Assembly: GCF_001429605.1 (NCBI RefSeq)
Contig: NZ_LMSS01000004.1
Location: forward strand, 310,001 to 374,000
DNA: 64,000 nucleotides
DNA from: Phycicoccus sp. Soil802
Lineage (GTDB): Bacteria; Actinomycetota; Actinomycetes; Actinomycetales; Dermatophilaceae
Direction of reading: 5' to 3'
The notes below the pieces were generated by a model. The model was not told where the DNA came from. It saw only the letters and a program-made list of their open reading frames with translations, and did no database searches. Positions 18,286 through 28,145 of this stretch are shown here, one piece after another. The position numbers and the translations under genes were made by a program. Every line of letters begins with the position of its first letter. The first letter of the stretch is position 1.

Positions 18286-18354
18286 GATTGTGTTCATTGA
18301 GTTCTGCGTGCGACCCGCCCTCGCGCGACGGTTCGGCGTGCAGCCTCCTCCGGT

Positions 18355-19971
18355 GTGCCGGTGAGCGCATCTCGGTGGCTCACCGCACCGGGGCGGTGGA
18401 GCGTGGCAGCGCAGACCTTCGCGCTGCAGGTGCTGGTCGCCCTGCTCGTGGTCGGGGTGGGCACCGCGGCTGCCTATGCACAGGCGCAGCGGGCCGGCAC
18501 CCAGGAGGCGACGGCGCGGGCCACCGCGGTCGCGGAGACGGTCGCGAGCACGCCCTCGGTGGTCGCCGGGGTGCGCAGCGGCGCTCCCGGGCCGGCCCTG
18601 CAGGAGTTCGCCGAGGACGTCCGGCGGGAGACCCGCACCGACTTCGTGGTCGTGATGAGCCCGACCGGCACCCGCTACACCCATCCCGACCCGGCCCAGA
18701 TCGGTGGCCAGTTCCTCGGGCACATCGCCGCCGCCCAGGCCGGCGGCACGGTGGTCGAGGACTACACCGGCACGCTCGGGGCCTCGCGGCGGGTCGTCGT
18801 CCCGGTGACCGACGAGTCGCAGTCGGTGGTCGGGCTGGTCGCGGTCGGGATCCGGAAGTCCGCGGTGAGCGAGCGCCTGCGCAGCCAGCTGCCCGCGCTG
18901 CTGCTCGCGGGCCTGGCGGCCGCTCTGCTGTCCGGTCTCGGGACGGCGCTGGTCAGCCGTCGCATCCGGCGCCAGACCCACGGCCTCGGCGAGCGCCAGC
19001 TCCGCGAGATGGTCGAGTACTACGACGCGGTGCTGCACGCCGTGACCGAGGGCCTGCTGCTGACCGACCTCGACGGCCGGCTGCGGCTGGCGAACGACGA
19101 GGCGGTGCGCCTGCTGGGGCTGCCCGACGACGCCCGCGGCCGACCCGTCGCCGAGCTCGGCCTGTCCTCACCGCTCGTGGCCGCACTGACGGACGGGTCG
19201 CCTCGCGAGGACGAGCTGCACGTGACCTCGGCCCGGGTGCTGGTGCTCAACAAGGCCCGGGCGCAGTGGGACGGACGGCCGCTGGGGTTCGTCGCGACGG
19301 TGCGCGACCGCACCGACCTCGAGCACCTCACCGGCGAACTCGACTCGGCCCGGGGACTCACCGAGGCGCTGCGCTCGCAGGCCCACGAGTCGTCGAACCG
19401 GCTGCACGCGATCGTGTCGCTGATCGAGCTGGGCCACCCGGAGCGGGCGCTGGCCTTCGCCACCGACGAGCTCCAGGTCTCGCAGCGCCTCACCGACAGC
19501 GTGGTCGGCTCGGTGGGCGAGCCGGCGCTGACCGCGCTGCTCCTCGGCAAGGCGGCGCAGGCGGCCGAGCGCGGCATCGACTTCCGGATCGCCGAGGACG
19601 CCACCTGGCCCCAGGACACGACGCCAGTGCGCGACGTCGTGACCATCGTCGGCAACCTCATCGACAACGCCTTCGACGCGGTGACCCCGGAGTCCGGCGA
19701 GCGTCGCGTCGAGGTCTCGTCACGCGTCGAGGGCGACCACGTCGTGCTCAGCGTGGTCGACTCCGGCCCCGGTCTTCCTCCCGACGCCGTCGACCAGGCG
19801 TTCCGCCGCGGGTTCTCGACCAAGGAGCAGGGGAGTGCCGGCCGTCGGGGGATCGGGCTGGCCCTGGTCGCACAGTCGGTCGCCCGGCTCGGTGGGGAGA
19901 TGGAGGTCTCCGGTCCGCCCGGTGCCCGGTTCACGGTGCGGTTGCCCGTGGAGTCGAGGACACATGCCTGA
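18355..19971 (+). CDS. Sensor histidine kinase, CitA/DcuS type
   Basis: Membrane sensor kinase of 538 aa. An N-terminal transmembrane helix (about 21-42), an extracytoplasmic sensor domain with the PAS-like signature RTDFVVVMSPTGTRYTHPDP (about 96-115), a second helix (about 178-200), a cytoplasmic PAS domain (YYDAVLHAVTEGLLLTDLDG, about 221) and the kinase core follow in order. The phospho-acceptor is the His in QAHESSNRLHAIVSLIELG, characteristic of citrate/dicarboxylate kinases; the ATPase boxes are NLIDNAFDAV, DSGPGLP and GIGLALV. It overlaps the response regulator gene by 8 bp. GTG 18355 and GTG 18361 are both possible starts. The signal is probably an extracellular di- or tricarboxylate. 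Confidence 0.9.
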   Translation: MPVSASRWLTAPGRWSVAAQTFALQVLVALLVVGVGTAAAYAQAQRAGTQEATARATAVAETVASTPSVVAGVRSGAPGPALQEFAEDVRRETRTDFVVVMSPTGTRYTHPDPAQIGGQFLGHIAAAQAGGTVVEDYTGTLGASRRVVVPVTDESQSVVGLVAVGIRKSAVSERLRSQLPALLLAGLAAALLSGLGTALVSRRIRRQTHGLGERQLREMVEYYDAVLHAVTEGLLLTDLDGRLRLANDEAVRLLGLPDDARGRPVAELGLSSPLVAALTDGSPREDELHVTSARVLVLNKARAQWDGRPLGFVATVRDRTDLEHLTGELDSARGLTEALRSQAHESSNRLHAIVSLIELGHPERALAFATDELQVSQRLTDSVVGSVGEPALTALLLGKAAQAAERGIDFRIAEDATWPQDTTPVRDVVTIVGNLIDNAFDAVTPESGERRVEVSSRVEGDHVVLSVVDSGPGLPPDAVDQAFRRGFSTKEQGSAGRRGIGLALVAQSVARLGGEMEVSGPPGARFTVRLPVESRTHA

Positions 19972-20680
19972 GACCGCACCCCCGTCGATGGACGCGACGG
20001 CGACCACGTTCCGGGTCCTCGTGGTCGAGGACGAGCCGGTCGCGCTCGAGGCCCACGCGGCATACGTCGAACGCGTGCCCGGCTTCGCGGTGGCGGCGAC
20101 GGCCGCGACGAGCCACGAGGCGCTGCGTGCGCTGCAGTCGACCGAGGTCGACGTCGTGCTCCTCGACATGAACCTGCCCGACCGGCACGGGCTCGACGTC
20201 ATCCGCGCGATGCGGGCCGGCGGCCACCGGGCCGACGTCATCGCCGTGACGTCCGCCCGCGACCTCGACGTCGTCCGCGCCGCGGTGTCGCTCGGCGTCG
20301 TGCAGTACCTGCTCAAGCCGTTCGTCTTCGCCACCCTGCGCGACCGGCTGGAGGCCTACCGGGCGTACCGGGCCCAGCTCGGCGACAGCCAGCAGCTGTC
20401 CACGCAGGCCGAGGTCGACCAGGTCGTGGCCGGGGTGCGCACCAGCGCCCCTGCGGCGCTGCCCAAGGGGATGGGTGCGGACCTGCTCGCGAAGGTCACC
20501 CGGGCGCTGCGCGACGCCGGTGCCGGCCTGTCCGCGAGCGAGCTCGCGGAGGCGGTCGGCGTGAGCCGGGTGACGGCGCGGCGCTACGCCGAGTACCTCT
20601 CCGAAAGTCGCCTCGCCGTGCGCTCCCAGCGGTATGCCGGGGCCGGGCGCCCCGAGGTCGAGTACCGCTGGGTGAACTGA
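19964..20680 (+). CDS. Response regulator, CitB/DcuR type
   Basis: Two-domain regulator of 238 aa. The receiver domain shows the acidic pair (VVEDEP), the phospho-acceptor Asp in VVLLDMNLPDRHG (about residue 66), Thr in AVTSARD and Lys in LLKPF. The C-terminal helix-turn-helix is LSASELAEAVGVSRVTARRY (about 187-206), a CitB-like arrangement. A GAGGA ribosome site precedes ATG 19964, which lies inside the end of the kinase gene. Its likely target is the divergent dctA promoter. Confidence 0.9.
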   Translation: MPETAPPSMDATATTFRVLVVEDEPVALEAHAAYVERVPGFAVAATAATSHEALRALQSTEVDVVLLDMNLPDRHGLDVIRAMRAGGHRADVIAVTSARDLDVVRAAVSLGVVQYLLKPFVFATLRDRLEAYRAYRAQLGDSQQLSTQAEVDQVVAGVRTSAPAALPKGMGADLLAKVTRALRDAGAGLSASELAEAVGVSRVTARRYAEYLSESRLAVRSQRYAGAGRPEVEYRWVN

Positions 20681-20690
20681 CCGGACCACC

Positions 20691-20759
20691 ACTTCTGGCC
20701 AGGGGTGGTGCCCGAGCAGCCCACGTGTGGTGTCCGGTGCGGGACCGGTGGCCAGAAGT
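20691..20759. terminator. Long stem-loop between convergent response regulator and kinase genes
   Basis: An 11-bp perfect inverted repeat (ACTTCTGGCCA at 20691-20701, TGGCCAGAAGT at 20749-20759) encloses 47 bases. It is placed as a bidirectional terminator, but the large loop is unusual. The loop contains CCACGTGTGGTGTC (from 20721), which also occurs twice in the hairpin array near 59.6-59.8 kb. Confidence 0.5.
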
Positions 20760-20773
20760 CGGTGACGTGGTCG

Positions 20774-21718
20774 TCAGCTGTCGAGGGCCTTGAGCAGCGC
20801 GACGTTGAAGGACACCGCGTCCCGGTCGCCGTCCCCGGCCGCCCAGCCCGCCTCCATGGCGGTGTGCACGTAGGTCCAGGCCAGCGCCTCGTCCTCGTCG
20901 ACTCCCGCTGCCTCGCAACAGATCTCGAGCCGTCGACGCACGAGGTAGCGGAACGTCGAGCCGGTGCCGAGCTCGTCGGTGCGGTTGCGCAGCAGGGGCT
21001 GGACCTCGAACCCGGGGTGCCCGGCCATGGCGTGCGGGTCGATGGCCAGCCAGTCCGGCCGACCCGAGCCCGGCCGGCTCGCGAGCACGTTCTCGTAGTG
21101 CAGGTCGGTGTGCACGAGCGTGGCGTCGCAGAGCTCGTCGGCGGTGAGGTCACGCACCAGCGTCGCCGTCCGCTCGAGCATGCGTCGGGGGAGCGCGCCG
21201 TCCGCCGACTCCAGCTTGACGAGCTGCTCGTGCGCGACGGTCGACAGGCGACGCAGCCCCGCGGGCGCCGGCACGTGGAGCTGACCCATCAGCTCACCGG
21301 CGACGGTGCAGGCGGTGTCAACGTCCAGGGCGCGCAGGTCGCGGTCCGGGTCGAGGGCCTCGAGCAGCAGGACGCTCCGGCCCGGGTCGGCCGCCACGAG
21401 CCGGACCGCACCGCGACCGTCCCAGTGCCGCAGCACCAGGGCCTCGTCGCGGGACTCCACATGGGGCCACACCAGCCTGAGGGCCAGCCGCTCGCCGTCC
21501 CGGCGCACCGGCACGACGACCGCGGTCCAGCCCGTGCGACCGGTGCCGAGCGGCTCCAGCCCCCATTCGTCGAGCACGTCGGCCAGCAGCCTGGGCAGCC
21601 GGGCCGCCCAGTCGGCGCCCGACGGGCCACCGACCCCACCGTCCTGCGCGGAGAAGCGGTGGACGAACGCGCGGAACTCGTCGGGGACGAGCTCGACGAC
21701 GTCTTCCGGTCGGGTCAC
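20774..21718 (-). CDS. Aminoglycoside/hydroxyurea-type phosphotransferase (APH(6)-like)
   Basis: Predicted kinase of 314 aa resembling the APH(6)/hydroxyurea kinase family (streptomycin 6-phosphotransferase fold). The catalytic loop is LVHTDLHYENVLA (about residue 201) and the metal-binding segment is WLAIDPHAMAGHPGFEVQPL (about 223-242), both closely family-like. The N-terminus (SGADWAARLPRLLADVLDEW) also fits. Chromosomal actinobacterial members often have no demonstrated antibiotic substrate, so resistance should not be assumed. The GTG start forms a GTGA overlap with the stop of the DUF4439 gene, so the two are translated from one message. Confidence 0.8.
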   Translation of the reverse strand: MTRPEDVVELVPDEFRAFVHRFSAQDGGVGGPSGADWAARLPRLLADVLDEWGLEPLGTGRTGWTAVVVPVRRDGERLALRLVWPHVESRDEALVLRHWDGRGAVRLVAADPGRSVLLLEALDPDRDLRALDVDTACTVAGELMGQLHVPAPAGLRRLSTVAHEQLVKLESADGALPRRMLERTATLVRDLTADELCDATLVHTDLHYENVLASRPGSGRPDWLAIDPHAMAGHPGFEVQPLLRNRTDELGTGSTFRYLVRRRLEICCEAAGVDEDEALAWTYVHTAMEAGWAAGDGDRDAVSFNVALLKALDS

Positions 21719-22755
21719 GTCAGGCCGGGGAAGGCGGCGAGCGGCACACCCCAGCGCGATCCCAGCACCTCGGTGTCGGCCAGCCACTGCACGAGGGCAC
21801 CGAGCGGTCCGAGGTCGCCGTTGGTGGAGCCGAGGTCGCGCGCGACCGAGGCACGCAGGTCGGTCAGCACCCGGGCCGCGAGCCGGCGCGCGGCGGCCGG
21901 GGTGGTCACGGCGAACGGCAGGGGGTAGCCCAGGGCCGGTGGCCCCGCCGAGGCGCTGGCGAGGGACTCCTGCTCGCTCGCCCGCGACTCGAGCGTGGTG
22001 AGGGTGGCCAGCGCGAGGGTCCGCTGGGCACCGGTGGGGGACTGCGCCGCCACCACCTCGAACGCGTAGACGGCGGCGCGGGTGCTCTCGAGGTACGACG
22101 CCGCGAGCGAGGGGGCCGACCAGGCCGGCTCGGGCCAGGTGGCGGGCGCGCCGAGCAGGGTCGCGGCGGCGGCGCGCTGGGCCAGCACGCTGCCGATGAG
22201 CGGGACCGCGCTCGAGGGCACCGTGGCGAGCGACGCGATCGCGGTCGGCCCCAGGTCGCTGGCCTCCTCCGCCGCGAGCGCCTTGGGTCCGGCGACGGGC
22301 GCAGTGCCAGTGCCAGTGCCGGTACCAGTGGCCGTGCCCGTGGTCGGTGCCCCCGTCGTGGGTGGGGTGGTGGTCGTGGGGGTGGCCGACGGAGCCGAGG
22401 CGTCGTCCAGCACCTTCTGCGGCACGCCGAGCCGGAGCAGCTCGGCCTGCAGGACGCTCACCTGGCGCCGGTGCAGCCCGGCCAGCCTGGCCGGCACCCC
22501 GGTGGCCGCCCCTCCGAGGCTGGTGGCACGCTCGGCGAGGTCGTCCGAGTGCCGCCACAGCGCGATGAGGAACGCCTCACCCGAGATCGGTGCCCGGGTC
22601 GGGATGAGCGGCACCCTCGGGGCGTCGTCCTTGAGCCGGATCCCGCACGCCGCCAACGACATCGCCGCGACCGACCCGAGGGCCAGGCCGACGCCCGCGG
22701 TGAGGACGCCACGCCGGGTGGGGCACGGCGGCATACCGGGGTCGACCTGTGGCAT
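21715..22755 (-). CDS. DUF4439 ferritin-like-domain lipoprotein, Tat-type signal
   Basis: Predicted exported lipoprotein of 346 aa. The N-terminus has twin arginines (TRRGVLTAGVG) followed by a hydrophobic core and a lipobox (SLAAC, Cys at about residue 37). A central low-complexity Thr-Gly stretch (TGTATGTGTGTGT) separates two helical parts. The C-terminal domain has the ferritin-like DUF4439 pattern (VVAAQSPTGAQRTLALATL; LGYPLPFAVTTPAAARRLAA; LGSRWGVPLAAFPG). Function unknown. ATG 22755 is used; ATG 22734 also keeps the signal. A -10-like CATGAT lies six bases upstream, consistent with a leaderless transcript. It is coupled to the kinase gene downstream. Confidence 0.8.
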   Translation of the reverse strand: MPQVDPGMPPCPTRRGVLTAGVGLALGSVAAMSLAACGIRLKDDAPRVPLIPTRAPISGEAFLIALWRHSDDLAERATSLGGAATGVPARLAGLHRRQVSVLQAELLRLGVPQKVLDDASAPSATPTTTTPPTTGAPTTGTATGTGTGTGTAPVAGPKALAAEEASDLGPTAIASLATVPSSAVPLIGSVLAQRAAAATLLGAPATWPEPAWSAPSLAASYLESTRAAVYAFEVVAAQSPTGAQRTLALATLTTLESRASEQESLASASAGPPALGYPLPFAVTTPAAARRLAARVLTDLRASVARDLGSTNGDLGPLGALVQWLADTEVLGSRWGVPLAAFPGLT

Positions 22756-22810
22756 GCGCCGATCATGGCATGCCGACCGGTGCGGGCATGCGGCCCACTC
22801 GGGGCGCCGA

Positions 22811-22816
22811 TAGAGT
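22811..22816 (+). promoter_or_regulatory. -10 element upstream of rimP
   Basis: TAGAGT, 41 bases before the rimP GTG, is a likely -10 hexamer for the rimP-nusA-ylxR operon. No convincing -35 was found. Confidence 0.45.
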
Positions 22817-22856
22817 GGCGGTGCACCACCACCAGAACTTCAGAGAGGACGAGTCA

Positions 22857-23462
22857 GTGAGCGTCAAGGAACAGATTCGTCCCGCCGTCGAGGCGCCGCT
22901 GAGCGACCTCGGGCTGCTGGTCGAGGACGTCGCCGTGACCCCTGCCGGCAAGCGCCGCCTCGTCCGCATCTGGATCGACCGGGTCCTCCAGGACACCGGT
23001 GACACGACCTCCGTCACGCCACCGCTGACGCTCGACGAGGTGGCCGACGCCACCCGAGCCGTGAGTGACGCGCTCGACGAGACGGGCGCGATGGGCGAGC
23101 AGCCCTACACGCTCGAGGTCGGGTCACCCGGCATCGACCGGCCACTGACCGAGCCGCGGCACTTCCGGCGCAACGTCTCGCGGCTGGTCACGCTCACCCT
23201 CGTCGAGGGCGAACCGGTCACGGCCCGCATCACCGCCGCGGGTGACACCGGGGTCACCCTCGAGGTGCCGGCCACGAAGAAGGAGCCGGCCCGGTCGGTC
23301 CACGTCGCGTATGCCGAGGTGTCCCGAGCGGTGGTGCAGGTCGAGTTCTCGCGGCCTTCCGACCGCGCGGACGAGCACCCCGACCACCAGACCGACGACC
23401 ACGACGAGAACGACGACCACGACGACGCCGCCGACGGCGTCGACCCCGCTGAGGAGCACTGA
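22857..23462 (+). CDS. rimP: Ribosome maturation factor RimP
   Basis: 30S assembly factor of 201 aa. The N-terminal domain ([21 protein letters not shown], then RRLVRIWID) and family signature [20 protein letters not shown] (about 83-102) are present, followed by the SH3-like C-terminal domain. The last 35 residues are a His/Asp/Glu-rich acidic tail ([14 protein letters not shown]) typical of high-GC actinobacteria and not part of the core fold. GTG 22857 is preceded by GAGAGGA. nusA starts two bases from its stop. The role comes from family knowledge and the classic rimP-nusA order. Confidence 0.93.
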   Translation: MSVKEQIRPAVEAPLSDLGLLVEDVAVTPAGKRRLVRIWIDRVLQDTGDTTSVTPPLTLDEVADATRAVSDALDETGAMGEQPYTLEVGSPGIDRPLTEPRHFRRNVSRLVTLTLVEGEPVTARITAAGDTGVTLEVPATKKEPARSVHVAYAEVSRAVVQVEFSRPSDRADEHPDHQTDDHDENDDHDDAADGVDPAEEH

Positions 23463-23463
23463 C

Positions 23464-24573
23464 ATGGACATCGACCTGGGCGCACTGAGGGCCCTCGAGA
23501 GGGAGCGCGACATCTCCCTCGACATCCTCATCCCCGCCATCGAGCAGGCCCTCCTCGTCGCCTACCACCGCACCGACGGCGCCTACCGCAACGCCCGCGT
23601 CGAGCTCGACCGCAAGTCGGGGCACGTCGTGGTGTGGGCCAAGGAGGAGCTCGAGCAGCCCGAGCCGGAGCCGGCCGACCCCGAGGACGGCGACTCCGAC
23701 ACCCCGCCGGCGCCGGCGGAGCGCGCACCGCGTGAGTACGGCCCGGAGTTCGACGACACCCCGACCGGCTTCGGCCGCATCGCCGCCGCCACGGCGCGAC
23801 AGGTCATCGTGCAGCGGCTGCGTGACCTCGAGGACGACGCGATCATGGGTGACTTCAAGGGTCGCGAGGGTGACGTCGTGGCCGGCGTCATCCAGCAGAG
23901 CCCGGACCCGCGGGTCGTGACCGTCGACTTCGGCACCGTCGAGGGCATCCTGCCGCTGGCCGAGCAGGTGCCGGGGGAGCGCTACGTCCACGGGGAGCGG
24001 CTGCGCTGCTTCGTCGTCTCCGTGCGTCGCGGCCCCAAGGGCCCGCAGATCGGGCTGTCCCGCACCCACCCCAACCTCGTGCGCAAGCTGTTCGCCCTCG
24101 AGGTGCCCGAGATCGCCGACGGCTCGGTCGAGATCGCGGCGCTGGCCCGCGAGGCCGGCCACCGCACGAAGATCGCGGTCCACTCCAAGGTCGCCGGCCT
24201 CAACGCCAAGGGCGCCTGCATCGGGCCGATGGGTGCCCGCGTGCGCGCCGTCATGACCGAGCTGCACGGCGAGAAGATCGACATCGTCGACTACTCCGAG
24301 GACCCGCGCACGTTCGTCGCGGCCGCGCTGTCGCCCTCACGGGTCCAGTCAGTGACGATCGTCGACCAGACGCTACGGTCGGCCCGCGTGGTCGTGCCGG
24401 ACTACCAGCTCTCGCTGGCCATCGGCAAGGAGGGCCAGAACGCCCGCCTGGCGGCCAAGCTCACCGGCTGGCGGATCGACATCCGACCCGACACCGCGCC
24501 CGTCGACAGCCCCCGCGAGGCGCGTGCCGAGGCCCCCGCCAGCGGTGCTGGTGACGCAGCCGAGCGGCAGTAG
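23464..24573 (+). CDS. nusA: Transcription termination/antitermination factor NusA
   Basis: RNA-polymerase-binding elongation factor of 369 aa. Domain order is an N-terminal polymerase-binding domain (about 1-125, with an acidic insert [16 protein letters not shown]), an S1 domain ([11 protein letters not shown] ... [16 protein letters not shown]), then KH1 and KH2 ([39 protein letters not shown]). The short alanine-rich tail lacks the acidic repeats of E. coli NusA, as normal for actinobacteria. It follows rimP directly. Confidence 0.95.
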   Translation: MDIDLGALRALERERDISLDILIPAIEQALLVAYHRTDGAYRNARVELDRKSGHVVVWAKEELEQPEPEPADPEDGDSDTPPAPAERAPREYGPEFDDTPTGFGRIAAATARQVIVQRLRDLEDDAIMGDFKGREGDVVAGVIQQSPDPRVVTVDFGTVEGILPLAEQVPGERYVHGERLRCFVVSVRRGPKGPQIGLSRTHPNLVRKLFALEVPEIADGSVEIAALAREAGHRTKIAVHSKVAGLNAKGACIGPMGARVRAVMTELHGEKIDIVDYSEDPRTFVAAALSPSRVQSVTIVDQTLRSARVVVPDYQLSLAIGKEGQNARLAAKLTGWRIDIRPDTAPVDSPREARAEAPASGAGDAAERQ

Positions 24574-24584
24574 GGGCTAGACTG

Positions 24585-24926
24585 GTGGTGACCGACCGGA
24601 CTGGACTCCGGCCAGCGGCATCGAGCACGACCATCCACACCTCGCACGGGCAACCGACCCGGACGTGTGTGGGGTGCCGCAGGACGGATAGCCGGTCGGC
24701 ACTCCTGCGAGTGGTCGCGGAGACGGATGAGGCCGGAGTGATCCGACTGAGCCCCGACCCGCGGCGTTGCCTGCCGGGGCGCGGCGCTTGGCTGCACCCC
24801 ACGGGCGACTGCCTCGAGCAGGCCCTGCGCCGCCGGGCGTTCGGTCGTGCGCTGCGTGTCGGCGCCGCCCCGGATCCGGCAGCCGTCACGGCATACGTCG
24901 AGGGCCTGGACCAGACCACGAGCTAA
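24585..24926 (+). CDS. YlxR-family RNA-binding protein
   Basis: Small basic protein of 113 aa of the YlxR (DUF448) family, conserved between nusA and infB. The signature is RTCVGCRRTDSRSALLRVV (about 25-43) followed by PGRGAWLHPTGDCLEQAL and RRRAFGRAL. The family is linked to RNA binding and, in Bacillus, to RNase P. Start uncertain between GTG 24585 and GTG 24588. It lies 11 bases after nusA and is probably in the same operon. Confidence 0.87.
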   Translation: MVTDRTGLRPAASSTTIHTSHGQPTRTCVGCRRTDSRSALLRVVAETDEAGVIRLSPDPRRCLPGRGAWLHPTGDCLEQALRRRAFGRALRVGAAPDPAAVTAYVEGLDQTTS

Positions 24927-25114
24927 GCACAGCCCCTCCACCAGAGGGGACCGTCCGCTTCCATGGGCGCCGTCCAGGGAAGCAGCTATGTCCATCGAAC
25001 CGAGATTGGGTTTGACGCTGATGAGCATCCGATGAGAACTCAGCAATGAGCTCCAACCAGCTTTAACGACGGTCCGCGCCTGTCACCTGACTGCGGACCA
25101 GGAACAGGAGAAAC

Positions 25115-28048
25115 GTGGCCAAGGTCCGTGTAAGCGCGCTCGCCAAAGAGCTCGGCACCGACAGCAAGACGCTGATCGCCCACCTCAACAGCATTGGTGA
25201 GTACGTCAAGACCGCCAGCTCGACCATCGAGGCACCCGTCGTCCGCAAGGCGACGGAGACCTTCCCGGAGGACCTCAAGAAGGCCCCCGCCAAGAAGGCA
25301 GCTGCCAAGCCTGCCGGTCCGTCCGCCCCGGCGGCCCCGACCGCAGCCAAGACCGCCGAGCCGACCGCACCTGCGGCGGCCCCGGCTGCTGCCCCCGAGG
25401 CGCCTGCTGCTCCCGCAGCAGAGCCCACCCCTGCGCCGGCTCCCGCAGCCGCCGCTCCGGCTGCGCCCGCCGCAGCCGCTCCCGCCGCTCCGGCACCTGC
25501 TGCTCCGGCTGCTCCCGAGGCCCCTACGGCCCGGGCCGACGTCCAGTCAGCGCGTGACGGTGGTCAGCAGGGTCCCGGCGTGCCGGCCTCCCCGCGGCCC
25601 GGCAACGCGCCCCGTCCCGGTGGCCCGGCCCCCCGTCCCGGCGCCCCGCGTCCGGGCAACAACCCGTTCGCGCCCAGCCAGGGCATGCGCACCGGTCGTG
25701 ACGGCGGCCCGGCCGCCCGTGAGGGTGCCCCCCGCGAGGGTGCTCCCCGTGAGGGTGGCGGCCGCGAGGGTGGCGCCCGTCCGGGCAACAACCCGTTCGC
25801 GCCCAGCCAGGGCATGCCCCGCCCCCAGAGCCGTCCCGGCGCAGCCGGTCCGCGCCCGGGTGGCACGGCCGGCCCCGGTGGACCGCGCCCCGGCGCGGCC
25901 CGTCCCAGCCCCGGCATGATGCCCGACCGCAGTGCGGTCGGTCGTCCCGGTGAGCGTCCCGCCCGTGGTGGCGGCCGTGGGCCCGGTGGCCCCGGCGGTG
26001 CCGGTGGCGGTCGTGGCCCCGGTGGTCCCGGTGGCCCCGGCGCTGGCGGCGGCGGCGGCTTCGCCGGTCGCCCCGGTGGCGGTGGCTTCCGTGGTGGCGC
26101 CGGTCGCGGCTCGACCGCGGGTGCCTTCGGCCGCGGTGGTGGCCGTCCCGTGCGCGGACGCAAGTCCAAGCGCGCGAAGCGCCAGGAGTTCGAGCAGATG
26201 CAGGCCCCGTCGCTGGGTGGCGTCACCGTCCCCCGCGGCAACGGCACGACCCTCATCCGGGTCCGCCGGGGCTCTTCGCTGAGCGACTTCGCGGACAAGA
26301 TCAACGCCAACCCCGGTGCCCTCGTGACGGTGCTCTTCCACCTCGGCGAGATGGCCACGGCCACCCAGTCGCTGGACGAGGACACCTTCAAGCTGCTCGG
26401 CGCCGAGCTCGGCTACGACATCCAGGTCGTCTCGCCCGAGGAGGAGGAGAAGGAGCTGTTCGACGCCTTCAACATCGACCTGGAGACGGGCATCGAGGGC
26501 GAGGACGACGAGGACCTGGAGGCGCGTCCGCCGGTCGTGACCGTCATGGGTCACGTCGACCACGGTAAGACGCGACTGCTCGACGCGATCCGCAACGAGG
26601 ACGTCGCCGGTGGCGAGTCCGGTGGCATCACCCAGCACATCGGTGCCTACCAGGTGCACAAGCTGCACGAGGGCGTCGACCGTCCGATCACCTTCATCGA
26701 CACCCCGGGTCACGAGGCGTTCACCGCCATGCGTGCCCGTGGTGCCAAGGTGACCGACATCGCGATCCTCGTGGTCGCGGCCGACGACGGCGTCATGCCG
26801 CAGACCATCGAGGCGCTCAACCACGCCCAGGCTGCGGACGTGCCGATCGTGGTGGCGGTCAACAAGATCGACGTCGAGGGTGCGAACCCGGCCAAGGTGC
26901 GCCAGCAGCTGACCGAGTACAACCTGGTCGCCGAGGAGTACGGCGGCGAGACGATGTTCGTCGACGTGTCGGCCAAGGCCGGCCAGAACATCGACGCGCT
27001 GCTCGAGGCCGTCCTGCTCACCGCCGACGCCGCGCTCGACCTGCGCGCCAACGCCGACCGCGACGCCCGCGGTGTCGCGATCGAGGCCAACCTCGACCGT
27101 GGCCGTGGCGCCACGGCCACGGTGCTGGTCCAGGCCGGCACGCTGCACGTCGGTGACGCCATCGTCACGGGTTCGGCCTACGGCCGCGTCCGCGCGATGC
27201 TCGACGAGCACGGCAACAACCTCACCGAGGCGGGTCCGTCCCGTCCGGTGCAGGTGCTGGGCCTGTCCTCGGTGCCGCGCGCCGGTGACACCTTCGTGGT
27301 GGCTCCGGACGACCGCACGGCCCGCCAGATCGCCGAGCGCCGCGAGTCCGCGGACCGGCAGGCGTCGCTGGCCAAGGCCCGCAAGCGCATCTCGCTCGAG
27401 GACCTCACCGAGGCCCTCGCAGCAGGCAAGGTCGAGACCCTCAACCTCATCCTCAAGGGTGACGTGTCCGGTTCCGTCGAAGCCCTCGAGGACGCGCTGC
27501 TGCAGATCGACGTCGGCGACGAGGTCGACCTGCGGATCATCGATCGTGGTGTCGGTGCGATCACGATGAACAACATCAACCTGGCCATGGCGTCCAGCGC
27601 GGTGATCATCGGGTTCAACGTCCGCGCGGAGGGCCAGAACGCCGACTACGCCGAGCGCGAGGGCGTCGAGATCCGCTACTACTCGGTGATCTACCAGGCC
27701 ATCGAGGAGATCGAGGCGGCCCTCAAGGGCATGCTCAAGCCGGAGTTCGAGGAGATCGAGCTCGGCACCGCCGAGATCCGCGAGATCTTCCGCTCCAGCA
27801 AGTTCGGCAACATCGCCGGATCGATCGTCCGCAGCGGCGAGATCAAGCGCGGCACCCGGGCGCGGATCACCCGCAACGGTGTGGTCGTGGCGGAGAACAT
27901 CGAGATCGCCGGTCTGCGCCGGTTCAAGGACGACGTCACCGAGGTCCGCGAGGGCTTCGAGTGCGGCATCAACCTGGGGTCGTTCAACGACCTCCAGATC
28001 GGTGACCTCATCGCGACGTCCGAGATGCGCGAGAAGCCGCGCGACTGA
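25115..28048 (+). CDS. infB: Translation initiation factor IF-2
   Basis: GTPase of 977 aa that brings initiator tRNA to the 30S subunit. An IF2-N domain ([20 protein letters not shown]) is followed by an Ala/Pro-rich and Gly/Arg-rich linker (about residues 55-350) with two copies of a [12 protein letters not shown] module. A second IF2-N-type region leads to the GTPase domain with GHVDHGKT (about 479), DTPGHE and NKID, then the barrel and C-terminal domains. The long linker is normal for high-GC actinobacteria. GTG 25115 follows CAGGAG. The 188-bp gap before it holds no gene; a leader or internal promoter is possible. Confidence 0.96.
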   Translation: MAKVRVSALAKELGTDSKTLIAHLNSIGEYVKTASSTIEAPVVRKATETFPEDLKKAPAKKAAAKPAGPSAPAAPTAAKTAEPTAPAAAPAAAPEAPAAPAAEPTPAPAPAAAAPAAPAAAAPAAPAPAAPAAPEAPTARADVQSARDGGQQGPGVPASPRPGNAPRPGGPAPRPGAPRPGNNPFAPSQGMRTGRDGGPAAREGAPREGAPREGGGREGGARPGNNPFAPSQGMPRPQSRPGAAGPRPGGTAGPGGPRPGAARPSPGMMPDRSAVGRPGERPARGGGRGPGGPGGAGGGRGPGGPGGPGAGGGGGFAGRPGGGGFRGGAGRGSTAGAFGRGGGRPVRGRKSKRAKRQEFEQMQAPSLGGVTVPRGNGTTLIRVRRGSSLSDFADKINANPGALVTVLFHLGEMATATQSLDEDTFKLLGAELGYDIQVVSPEEEEKELFDAFNIDLETGIEGEDDEDLEARPPVVTVMGHVDHGKTRLLDAIRNEDVAGGESGGITQHIGAYQVHKLHEGVDRPITFIDTPGHEAFTAMRARGAKVTDIAILVVAADDGVMPQTIEALNHAQAADVPIVVAVNKIDVEGANPAKVRQQLTEYNLVAEEYGGETMFVDVSAKAGQNIDALLEAVLLTADAALDLRANADRDARGVAIEANLDRGRGATATVLVQAGTLHVGDAIVTGSAYGRVRAMLDEHGNNLTEAGPSRPVQVLGLSSVPRAGDTFVVAPDDRTARQIAERRESADRQASLAKARKRISLEDLTEALAAGKVETLNLILKGDVSGSVEALEDALLQIDVGDEVDLRIIDRGVGAITMNNINLAMASSAVIIGFNVRAEGQNADYAEREGVEIRYYSVIYQAIEEIEAALKGMLKPEFEEIELGTAEIREIFRSSKFGNIAGSIVRSGEIKRGTRARITRNGVVVAENIEIAGLRRFKDDVTEVREGFECGINLGSFNDLQIGDLIATSEMREKPRD

Positions 28049-28058
28049 CGGTATGCCG

Positions 28059-28097
28059 TGTGGGCCGGGGGCGGCGGTACGTCACCCCCGGCCCACA
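28059..28097 (+). terminator. Stem-loop after infB
   Basis: A 13-bp perfect inverted repeat (TGTGGGCCGGGGG / CCCCCGGCCCACA) with a 13-nt loop begins 11 bases after infB. It lacks a T tract and lies inside a cluster likely to be cotranscribed, so it may attenuate or process the message and not end it. Confidence 0.55.
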
Positions 28098-28145
28098 GGC
28101 TTCGCCTGAGTCACACCCTCACCACGAGCAGCAAGGAGTCCTCGC

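Noticed and set aside
20774-21718. Acquired antibiotic-resistance gene
   Set aside because: The kinase motifs are present, but base composition matches the neighbours, there is no mobile element, and it is coupled to a chromosomal lipoprotein gene.
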